A stretch of DNA of 64,000 nt from Yamagishiella unicocca (lineage: Eukaryota; Chlorophyta; Chlorophyceae; Chlamydomonadales; Volvocaceae). Below are positions 36,932 to 47,500 of the stretch, piece by piece (within the stretch, counting starts at the first letter, position 1; the number at the start of each line of letters is the position of its first letter). Location of the stretch: NCBI GenBank assembly GCA_003116995.1, contig BDSL01000001.1, positions 1,116,001 to 1,180,000 on the forward strand, read 5' to 3'. The notes under the pieces were generated by a model. That model worked only from the letters and a program-made list of their open reading frames with translations. It made no database searches and was not told where the DNA came from. The position numbers were made by a program, and so were the translations under genes.

Positions 36932-39900
36932 TCACACCCGCGCGGTCGCTGGGCGGCGGATGAGCGCCTCCACGTTAATCGACCCGCCCGGCCCCGCCAG
37001 CCGCTCCAACGACTTTGCGTTGCGCAGCTGCTCCATCGCCTGCGACAGCTGCTGCCGCTGCATGGACGCCGCCATGTTGGTGTCCTTGCGGACGCGCATG
37101 AGCGTCTGCTTCTCCCGCATCATCTGGCGGGTGCGCTCGTAGTCGTCCATGATGCGCTCCAGCAGCGACTGGCGCTGGTAGAGGTGCACCTTGGAGATCT
37201 CGTCCACGCGGTCCAGACGCCGCTTCAGCTCGAACTCGCGCTCCACGCGGCGGATGTCCATCTCGCGCTTGCGGGAGGCGGCCAGCTCAGCCAGCTCGCG
37301 GTCCTTGGCCTCGGCGCGCTCGCGGAGCGCCTGCAGTTGGGATTTGGGATTTAGGATTCGGTGGGTTGAAGTACGGTTTCGCGATGGTTGGGTCGTTGGG
37401 TTATTGGGCGGGTCAGCGAGAAGCGAGTTGCCGCAGTGGGTGTGTGCCGTCGACTCCGGAGCACCTCCGCTCTCTCCCCCCCCCGCTCTTCCGCACCTGC
37501 TTGCGCTGCTCCTCCAGCTCCTGCGCCGTGAGGTACTTGCTCTGCCGCTCCTGCTCGCGCATGATGTCCTGCTGCCGCCGCTGCTCCATGGCCAGCCGCT
37601 CCTGCCGCTCCATCTCGATCCGCCGCGACTCGGCGTCCCGCTCCCGCCGCACGAACTCGTCGCGCTTCTTCCGCAGGATCTCGTGGTTGGCGGCCAGGGC
37701 ACCTGGGCAGCAGCAGCAGCAGCAGCAGCAGCGGCAGCAGCAGCGGCAGCAGCAGCGGCAGGTACACATCGGATAAGGGCGCCGGGGGAGGTGCAGGTGA
37801 AGGAGCAGTCGTGCTGACGGCAGCCCGACCCCCGACGATACACACCTGGTGCAGTGGCCCCTACACCTCCCCCGACCCTCGCACCCCAGCTGCAACACAC
37901 CGGCCGCACCCCTCCACCCCAGCCCGACGCCCGACGCATCCCTAGCCCCTCCGCCTGACCCCCAACCCCCCTCCCCTCTTCCCCTGCTCACTGTTGATGC
38001 GCTCCTCAGCCTTCTTCCGCTTCTCCAGGTTTGACATGTGTCGGTCATGTGCCTCCTGCTGCAGCCGCTTGGCGCGCTCCCCATCCGCAACCTCCATGGC
38101 CTGCTTACGCACCCGCACCCGCTCCGCCTGCTCCGCCAGAATGCGCTCCGTCTCAGCGCGGGCATCCATGGTCCGTTGCCGCCTCTCCAGCTCCCTGCAG
38201 GCCGCCAGGAAGAGGTGGGATGCATTGACGAAACCCGGGCGGGAACCCCAGGGGAGGAGCGTGCAGCCCCCAGAGGAGGGGCGGGCATGTGCGGCTGCTG
38301 GGTCGTACCGTGTACGACTGCCCCGGTGGTCCTCCGCATCGCTCCTCGGACGCTGCACGGCGCCGCGGTACCCGCCGAGCTTCGTCCAAACCGCAAAACG
38401 GTCACGAGGAAGGCCCTCGACCACCTGCTACACCCCCGGCCCAAGACAACGACGCTGCCGCACACTTGCCCATGGCATCCCTCGGTGCCGTGCCTTTCCC
38501 CCACTGCCTTCCCGCACACCCCTCCCCGCTCCTCCTCCGCTCCCTCCCCGCTTCCTCCCTTCACGGGTCTTCTCGCACCTCCCCCCCAATCCCTTCCCGC
38601 CTGCCGCTGTCGCCGCATCCCCACCTGCTGTACAGCTCCTTCTTCATCCGCTTCTCCTCCTCCTCCTTGGCCCGCTGCACCTCGCGCTCGCGGCGGTACC
38701 GCTCCTCCGCCATGCGCTTGCCCTCCCGCTCCAGCTCCCGCTGCTCCTGCAGGCGCTGCAGCTCCAGCTCGCGCTGGCGCACCATCCACTCGCGGTCGCT
38801 CTCCGCCTTCTGACGCGCCATCTCCATCGCCCGCGCCTCCAACACGTCCACCTTGCGCTGCTGCTTCTCCGCCAGCTCCTTGCGCGCCGCCTCGTGGGCC
38901 AGCATCTGCAGGATCTCCTTCTCGTGCCGCTTCCGCACCACATCCAGCCGCTGCCGCTCCCTTTCTACCATGGTGCTGCTGTTGGGGCGGCCGTCGCTGC
39001 TAGCAGCTGCGGCCTTCTTTGCCACCAAGCTAGCGCGGCCGTGCTCCCCCGTCCAGCCGTCATCCACCAGCCGCTTGCGCAGGTCGATGAGGCTCTTGAT
39101 CCGCTCGCGCCGGACCTGGCGACGAAAAAGCCGTGTGGTCGGGTGAGGGTGTAAGCCCCGTGGGAGCGAGGAGGGGTGATGTGGAGGTGGGGTTCGAGGG
39201 AGACCCGTGGATGCCCGAGGTGGAGGTGGGGGCGGTGGGGTGGCCGCGGGGTGAGGTGTGCCTTGCCGGGCGGATGCTGGGCAGGACGCGGTGCGGGGAA
39301 ATGATGTGGAGTGATGTGGAGTGATGTGAGTGATGTGATATGGAGGGCGGGGGCGCCGTGCGGGTCGTGCGGGTTGGGATGCGCTGCTGCCGCACAGCAT
39401 GGTGTGGGGAGCGCTATGTGGCATCCGGCGCACCTGCTCGTTCTTCTCGTATCTGATCTTGCCGATCTCGTCCGTGTCGCCGGTGTACTTGTAGAAGGCG
39501 ATTGGGTGGAACTGCAGCTCCAGAGGGTCGACGCCTAATCGGAAGCAGGCCTCGACGGAGCGGGGCGAGGTGGGGATGAGCGCCAGCTCCGGAGCGTTGG
39601 GGTCGTTCACCTGACGGGCGCCGCGGGGGAGGGCAGGACTGGACAGGTCAGGACTCTGCTGCCGGGGATGTTACTGCCGGTGGCATGCTGGGACCGGGTG
39701 AGCGAAGCCGGAGGTCACGCGCACGACAAGCGAGGGTCATGAGGACTGGTCGCCCAAGAGCTCGTCAGCAAGAGGCTTCTCCCGAGCGGCATGGGGCAAG
39801 TCGTCGCAATTCGCCCACATAAGGCCACGGTTCGATGCCGCGAAACAGAAGACGTTGGTCAGGCTGGCTGGACGCCATGCGCCGAGGGGCACGCGACAGG

Positions 39901-40579
39901 AGTGAACGCTGACTCCGCGGCACCGCGTCCGGATATCCCACCAGCACGACGGCGGGCTTGCGTCATATGTCTGTCCCCTCTTAGCCCCATACGTACTATT
40001 CGGCGAGACCTAAAACCCTTCGCCTGCCCTCCTCCCGGACCTAGACAGACTGTGAGCCACAAGGCCGTCACAGCAGCAGCGGTTGGCAAGATCCTTTACA
40101 GCAGTTGCCAATCACGGGGGCGCAAGCACGGCGTCGCTGCTACGGCCCACGCGGTGTAGATACCGGACATGCGCCCAAGGACATCACTTGCAAGGGGCAG
40201 GCACGGCCCGGATTTTCTTCCCACCTTCTCAATCAGGTCCTGCGCAGGGGAGGGGGTTGGGGAGGGAAGGGGGTAGGTTAGCTTGTGATGATGCACCAGG
40301 TCCAGCGCAAGGTCTCTGCCGACGAAGTGGTAACCAAGTACTGCCACGTAAGCAGTGGTCGAAGGACCACCGCAGCGCGCCCACCAACAAACGTAGAAGG
40401 CTGTTACAGCGCCCAAGCTTACCTGTATTGTTATCTTTGGCTTCGTCCCTGTCATCCCCTCCGCCTACAAAGTAGGTGCAAAAAAGGGTCGGAAAAGCGC
40501 GCTCGACGACGACGGACAACCAATACTCGGCCTTCGAAGAAACGGCCGCACCTTTGCCCTTTGGAGATCTGAAAGCCAT
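36932..40579 (-). CDS. Coiled-coil protein, CCDC177-like
   Basis: Seven minus-strand exons: 40469-40579, 40225-40239 (15 bp), 39434-39610, 38625-39115, 37992-38194, 37497-37702 and 36932-37330; about 533 aa. After a short N-terminus, exon 3 carries PELALIPTSPRSVEACFRLG followed by VDPLEL. This TSPRS-EAC motif resembles the N-terminal motif of animal CCDC177. From VRRERIKSLIDLRKRL to near the end the protein is one long charged coiled coil rich in Glu, Arg, Gln and Lys (for example RELELQRLQEQRELEREG). The last 20 residues are non-helical (GPGGSINVEALIRRP). Start and microexon are the least certain parts: the ATG at 40579 and the exon DLIEK keep the phase with acceptable splice sites, but no homologue alignment supports them here. 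A microtubule or ciliary role is inference only. Confidence 0.65.
37706..37761 (+). repeat. CAG/CGG trinucleotide repeat at an intron 3' end
   Basis: On the minus strand this is a run of CTG and CCG triplets ending directly at the acceptor cag of exon 37497-37702. It takes the place of the polypyrimidine tract. Confidence 0.9.
39301..39342 (+). repeat. Short tandem repeat in coiled-coil gene intron
   Basis: Three to four copies of gtgatgtgga or gtgatgtgagt in the intron 39116-39433. Confidence 0.85.
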
Positions 40580-41521
40580 TCTATTGCTGGTCGATGTTGT
40601 TGCTGATTGGTAATTGTCATTTCTCCACCAGTGCGGCCAGAGAATCAGGTCCTCCACGGTGCAGACGCGCAAGCTCCTACTTGATGAGGGTGCTAGAATA
40701 TAAGTGTACGCCCTGCAAGTAGAACACTCGCTTGCTAACTAGTTTGCCAGTGGCAAGTTGTGCGGCTGGGCCGCGCTGGTTGCAATTGTAACTCTGTACT
40801 AAGAAGTATGTTCAGGAGTACCTTCGTCAAGGATTATATGTAGGCTGAGGACGTCTCTAAGTCCTGCGTGTTACACCTGGCAAGTTCACAGTTGTGCGGG
40901 GCTGCTTGTGTTGGGTGCAACAGGAAGGCCTTCGAGGTTAAGAAAGATAATCTTACTTAAGCTTAGAGTGTGATTGTCGTTGTGTATCACTGTGCTCAGG
41001 ATGCGATGGGCACATTGGGCGGTAATGCATTTCCTGACGGCCCTTAGACATGACGCTGATTGCGGCATTCGAGGCGAAAATCCCGTACCAGCGCAGATTA
41101 AGAACAAAGACAACCTAAACATAAATAAATATATCATATATACAAGGCGGATGAGCGCCCACCACCCACGAAAGGCACTAGGTGCCCTGCCGTCGAAGTC
41201 GCCCGTGCCGGTCACCAGTCCTTTTTCGCTTGCATAAACACCAGTAAACACAATCCGCCTCGCAGTTCATCCGCAGAAGCCTCTCCTCAGGCCGAGGCCC
41301 CCGTTCATAACACGAATTAAAGTTCGTCCTCACCCCTCCTGCTGCCGTGGCAATTGTGTCACGTCAACTTCCACTCTAGCTACCGACACCGATGAGCTGC
41401 TGCCATCTTAATAACTCAAGACATTAAACAAATGCTTCTCCCTTCCTTATCCCACCCTATGGCCCATGGGACATCCAAGCGTTTCAGTTCTCGTTCCCAT
41501 AAGTTGCCGATTTGTCATGTC
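40580..41521. other. Spacer between coiled-coil and giant genes
   Basis: It contains the 5' flank of the coiled-coil gene (-) and the 3' UTR of the giant gene (-). It is less GC-rich than the surrounding coding sequence. No open frame here shows a family motif. Confidence 0.6.
40871..40875 (-). terminator. TGTAA poly(A) signal candidate, giant gene
   Basis: Plus-strand ttaca reads TGTAA on the minus strand, about 650 bp after the stop of the giant gene and about 290 bp before the start of the next minus-strand gene. Confidence 0.5.
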
Positions 41522-44500
41522 TCATTGCCTTACGCCATAATATGAAAGGTTAAGTTGACCTGAACTCGAGACTTGCGCCCTGATGTTATCATTTGTAGCT
41601 CCCGTCCGCATCGGCGACTGAGGGCGCACGTTGTGAGCAAGCGGCCGACCCGCTGCCGCGCCTCCGGTGGATGCAGGCCGCGATTGGTCCTGGCTGCCGT
41701 AGTACACAGCCCCATGCCCGCTTCCCCCATTAGGCACAGGCCTGCCCGCATACCCCGCTCCGCCCCGAGGGCTAGCAGGCGCTCGCACCAACGTGCTATC
41801 CACGGGCGCAGCCCCGCTTGTAAAGCCCGCCCCAGCGCGAGGGCTAGCGGGCGCCCGTGCCAGGCTCCCGCCACCAGCCGAAGGCCCGCCCGCGAAGCCC
41901 GCCCCAACACGAGGGCTAGCGGGGGCTCGCGAAATCAGGCCTGCACCCCCCGGGGTCCCCGTCGTCGCGTATTGGGACTGCTGTTGCTGCGCCAGGAGCG
42001 GCCGCGCGAGAATGCTGCCCCCTCCTCCCCCCCCCGCGTTGCCCGGCGGCGCCAATCCGCCCTGCTGCTGCTGTTGCGGGCCGGTTCGTCCCGTGCTTGC
42101 TGGCCGCAGTCGCAGCCCGCCTGCGGACACCGCCTGCTGCTGCTGTTGTTGCACCGCTGTCGCCGCCGCGTTGGTGGTGGTTCCCAGCGAGCCCTTGGCG
42201 GGCAGGAAGGCGCCCCCAGTCGCCAGCTGCAAGCCCGCCATTATGACCCCATCAGTGCCCGAGCCCAGACCGTCCAGCAGGTGCAGAGCAATGAGGGACT
42301 CCAGGTCGCCAGTCATGCGGGCCAGCTCATGACTGCCGCGACCCAGGCCCGTGCTAGTGGGTGCAGCCGCAGCAAGGGCTGCCGGCTGTGGGCCGGGCGA
42401 CAGGGGCGCTGCCTGGTGGGGTAACGCGCGCTGCAGGGTTGGGCGCTGCTGGAGGGCCTGCTGAGATGCTGCCGCCTGCCACGCGGCAACTTGCTGCTGT
42501 AATTGCTGAAAAGAAATTTGCTGCTGCTGTTGTTGTCGCTGCTGTTGTTGCTGCTGCTGTTGTTGCTGCTGCTGTTGTTGCTGTTGTTGTTGCTGCTGTT
42601 GTTGCTGCAAGGCCACTTGGCGCACCCCGCTGGTGCGGGAAATTGTGGGCGTCGACAGCGCGCCGTTGCCCACTCCCGCGGTGGCGGTCCCATAGCCCGC
42701 CATCACGGCCGCGGCCGCGGGGTTGGACGGCAAGCCGGCAGTCGGCGCGGCGCTGCTGGGGTAAGCTGACGAAGCCAGCGCATGGTACGACGCTTTCGGC
42801 GGCGGCGGCGAGGACACGGTGCGTAGCGCCGCTGGCCAGGTCGTGACCACCGGCGCTGCGGCGTATGCGGCGGGGCCGCTTGGGGCCCGCGCCGCCGCCC
42901 TGCCGTGACTGGCCAGGCCGCTGAGAGGATAGGGTCCGGAGGCGTGAGGATGCGGATGTGGCGACACTGGCGGCGCGGCGCGCGCGGCGGCCGACTGAGG
43001 CAGAGCAGCAGCGGGCATGGGGGACGTGGGGTAGGGCGGCATGATGTTGGTGGCGCCGGAAGGGGGCAGCAGGTTCCGGTGGAGGCGTGGGTCGTCCCAA
43101 TGGCCGCTGTCGGAGGCGGTCCTGCGCGCATAGCGTGCCTGACCCAGCCAGCGCGTGAAGGTGATGTGCAGGCGGCTGATGTTTGCAGCCTCCTGAGATA
43201 TCATTGGGCGGCGGGGCCGAAGAGGGCCATCTATTCAACCTCCAGGCGGGATTTGCGCTACGATCAACAAGGCCAGGTGCGCAGCCGGCACAGATAACAG
43301 AAATGGACGGGTGGGTGACACATGGCTGTGACCAGGCAAGGCAGCGGATACAACCACGCACATCGTTGTGTGATGCACACTGTACGAAACACTGGAACAC
43401 AGGCCGTGCACCCATGTCAACGCACACCCACTTCACCTCCAACACGCTTACCCCCCTTCCGAGCGGACCTGAGTCCCAAACCCCTACCTGTAGCCCTGGA
43501 GACGACACGCCGCCGTCCCACGCCTCTGAGCCCGACCGGTACGTCGCCACCAGCGCCTGCAGGTGGTCCTGCGCAGCTGCCGCCGCCGCGGCGGCCTCCG
43601 CCTCCTCTTCGTCGTCGTGGACCCCTGGCGTGCCCTGAGCGCCGGCGCTGCGGCGCAGATACCACCGGCTCCACGCCGCCAGCAGCAACCTCCGCAGCTC
43701 GGGGTCCGGCCTCGAGGGGGCCTGCCGCGCACCGTCGGCCGAGTCGTCCGAGGCCCTGTGGCCCCCGCTCTCATCCCTCCAGGCCAGCTGCTGCGAGTGC
43801 ACGCCAGCCATGGTTGACTGCATGATCGATGTGGCGCTGGAGACGCTGGTCTGAACCATCGCGACGGACGTCTCAGCTGAGCGGCTGCTCGCGGGAGCCA
43901 CGTTGGTCAGGGGCCGGAAGGACGCGAGCAGCTCCGCTAGCGCGGAGTTGATGCTGCTGGGCTTGGTCGCGGAGGTCTGAGGGATCTGTGCCGGTGCCTC
44001 CCGGCGCGGGGTCGCCGGCATGCCGCTGCCTGTCTGCTGCTGGGCTGGCTTGCCGGCAGCTGATCGCGGGCTGTCCAACGCCATGGACAGCCACGCAGGG
44101 ACGCTGGAAGAGGCGGGAGCCGCCGCCGCGCCGCTGGGCGCAGTGGCCCACCGCGCTGCTGGAGACGTGACCTCTGTTGACGATGACAGCGAAGGCGACC
44201 TCCGCGAGGCGTGGGAGGCGTTCGTCGCCAGGCCAGCCTGAGCCGCATGGCTGGCACTAGCGCTGGCGGTGGCTGCCCGAGGCGACGACGACGACGACAC
44301 GGCCGCCGCCCCCCGCGGGCTGCTCAGCGCCAAGGACAGCGGTGGAGCGGCGGAGCTGAGACGCGTGGCGCCGTCATGCCCGTTTGTTATTGCAAAACGA
44401 ACGCCTGGTGGCGATGACTGCGAAAACCACGAGCCCGAGGACCGAACACCCGAGGCATCCTCGTCTTCGGCAGCGGCTGCGGACCTGCCAAGCGCCCTGG

Positions 44501-47500
44501 ACAGCGGCAGCGGCTCGAGCGAGAACGACGGCTCCTCCTCGGCCTCACCCAGGGTCGCAAGCGCCCTCATCCGGTCCTCCCCGAGTTGCCGCATCCCAAC
44601 CAGCTCCGACACGGCATCCTGCAGCTCCTGCTGCTCCAGCTCGCCCGTGTAGCTGGGACAGGCGTCGTGCACGCCCCCAGACGGCACGTCGGCTGGATCG
44701 TACGGCAGCGGTGGCGGCTGCGTCCTGCGTCCGCGCCGCGGGGGCATTCCCCGCGCCGCCTGGCCGGCTTGCTGCCGCCTGCCGCGTGGCGAAGCGATGT
44801 TGTCCACGTCAGCGTCACCGGTGGCCACATCCCAGCCGTACTCCTCCTCCGCCATGTCCTGGGTGTAGTTGGGCGACACCAGGGCGTAGGGGTCCTCCGG
44901 CGGCATGTCGCTGGAGCCCTCGCTGCCGCCGCTGCGCCGACGGTGCGCCAGCGACAGCGCCGGCACCGACCAGACTTGGCGCGGCCTTGGGTGCACGGCG
45001 CCTGCTGCTGCGTCAGCGCCAGGCGGGTCGGATCGTTCGCGGCGCAGGAGCGCCTCGCGCTCGGCGGCGTCCGCTTCCGTCGTGCCGCCAGCCGTGGCTG
45101 TCACCGAAGGCGAGGGTGAGGGGCGGTACGCGCCGGCGGTCACTGGCACCACCAGGCCATGCAGGTGCGGCTTCGAGGCCCTGGAGCGCAGTGATATGGC
45201 GCCGGCGGCACCAGCCGCGCCGGACTCCGTGCCCGACGGCGTGGGAAGGGTGGACTTGCCGCTCGCAGGGCCGCTGCCGGGCCGAGCCTGGCCAGAAGCT
45301 GCCATGGCGCGTATGTCCAGCAGGCGCTGCAAGGACTGCCGTATCCGTGTGCCGTTGGGGGTTGACCCGCCCGCGTGGTCCAGCTCGCTGCTCTCGCTGT
45401 CCCCAACCTGCGCTGGCGCCGACGCCTCAAGTCCCACAGTCTCGTGGCCCTGACTGGGCCCGCGGGTGGAATCACCGGTGGCGTCGGGCTGCCGCTCGTC
45501 CTCACCGCCAGATTTGACGCGGCCGTCGCTCCAGGGGCGACTTCGGCCGCTGGACCCGACCTGTTGGCTCTCTCGCTCGCCTTCCTCCGAGGGCAGCTCG
45601 ATGGCGCGGAGGTGATCCCGGATGCTGCGCCGCGGCCCCTCGCCGGCTATAGTTTCGACAACGGAGCAGCTGCGACTGCCCACACCCCCCGCCGCGGCCC
45701 GGCCGGCGTCATCGGCATCCAGCTCCCTGGCGCTGTCCTCCTCCGTCGGCAACGGCGCGCTGCCGAGGCGCTTGGCGCTATTGGCCTCCGACACGCTGCG
45801 GTGTGCGCGCACCGCCGCCACGTAGCGCCGCTGCGACAGCACGCTGGCGGCGGCTGAGGAGGGGCTCCGGGCGCCACGTGAGGCGGAGAGCGTGGAGGGG
45901 TCCGGCTCGATATCCAGAGGCTCCGTGTCCACCTCGTACGAGTCGTACGGTGCGCTGGTCACGTCCTCCTCTGTGTCCCAGCCCAGCGCTCGGCGCCGGC
46001 CAGAACGCCCTGCTGCCGCCGCTCGGCCTTCCAGGCTGTCGGTTGCGTGGCGCCCGGCGGACCGTACCGTGGGTGACTTGGCGGACGTCACGGCCGCCTT
46101 GGCGGCGTCCTCGCTGCGTCCGCTGCTGGCGGGGGCGGTGGCGATGGCGGCTCGGCGAGGCTGGTGGCGACGATCCCCGCCACGCCCGCTCGCGACTGTG
46201 TCGTCTTCGCTGCTGCCGCTGCTCCAGCTGGTCGTGGTGGTGAGCGGTGTCATGCTCCGCCGGGGGCGTCGCTGGTGGGCGCCGCCGTCCGTGGCGGCCA
46301 AACCCTGCGTCGTCTGCGCAAGCCGTGACTGTGGCAAGCCTGCCGCAGCAGCGGACGGGTGCGTAATGCCGCCAACCGACTGGGCTGCGCGCCTCGCGGC
46401 CGCCCCATAGGCCGCCGCCACCTGCTTTCCGGCAGCCGCCAGAGGCCCCTGATGGCCCCACTCGGACGACCGCTCGATGAAGAACGTCTCATGGGGCATC
46501 TGGGTGATCGCGGTGGCGCCGACGGCGCTGAAGCCACCTCGGCCACTGCCGGCGCAGCCGGCGGCGTCGCCGCCGCCGGGCTCGGGCATGTCTGGGGCAT
46601 CCAAGCTGAGCGGCGGCAGCGCAATCAGGTCGCCTGGGGCCGCGGCGATAGCGGGTGATTCGGTACCGGTGCCCGCAGCGCCAGCCAGATGGTCAGCCCC
46701 TGAGGCAACAACCGCTAGATGGCCGGGCAACGCACTGCGCTCTACGTCCCTTGGGTGGGCACCAGGCATGGAGTGTGTGTGGTGGTGGTGATCATGGGGG
46801 AGGCTGCGGTGCTTCTCCGAGTCGGGAGCGAGCTGCGATCGGGGGCTGCTGCCGCTGCCAACACCTGCTCCTCGCCGCTGCCAAGGCACGGGCTCCTCGA
46901 CAACGAACCCAACGGCCGGTGAGGAGCGCGGCGAGTGGCCGGCACCGTGCGGGCCTGTATCACCATACGACACACGCTGCCGCGCAGGCGCCTGTGTGTC
47001 GCCATCATCAGCTGCGGCCGACAGGGAAGGCACAACACAGGGGCCACACGGAGTCATTAGCGTGTAGCCCCGACCAGTCACGCCGGCACAGTCATAGGAA
47101 TCCATCCTCCTACCCAGCAATTTACACGGCCACGTGCAGAAGGTTGAGGCGGCCACCAGATGCCAGACCTAACCCTTTGGAAGCGGCCCCCAACGAGCCT
47201 CATAACATGAATGTTGGCCCACATGCGTCGAAGCTGGCAGCTTCCGAGCTCCCCGAGACATGCACGTGGCACAAGACAGCTCACTCTGGCGAGAGGATCC
47301 ACGTCCCATCAGCCGAGGCACAACGGGGCGGGTGGGGACGGGACGGGTACACCTACCGGTCACACGACGCTGCAAGCCACCCTGCCCCGCCAACGAACGA
47401 TTCCGCCTGGCTCGGCGCGTGGCCTGCCGCTCCTGCTCCTCCAGCTCCTCGTCCGTGGTCGTCTCAAACGCATTCCGCCGCTCCGGTGCCAGGTGCGCCA

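Noticed and set aside
36202..37354. Plus-strand Pro/Arg-rich frames of 250-350 residues
   Set aside because: No homology signal, and they overlap the terminal exon of the coiled-coil gene on the other strand.
42354..43192. Continuation of the 1600-residue minus frame from the upstream exon past 43488
   Set aside because: The frame continues only by lack of stops through the intron 43193-43487. The cag|gtagg donor and ctcag acceptor switch to the frame with the SFI1-like motif and the polyQ tract.
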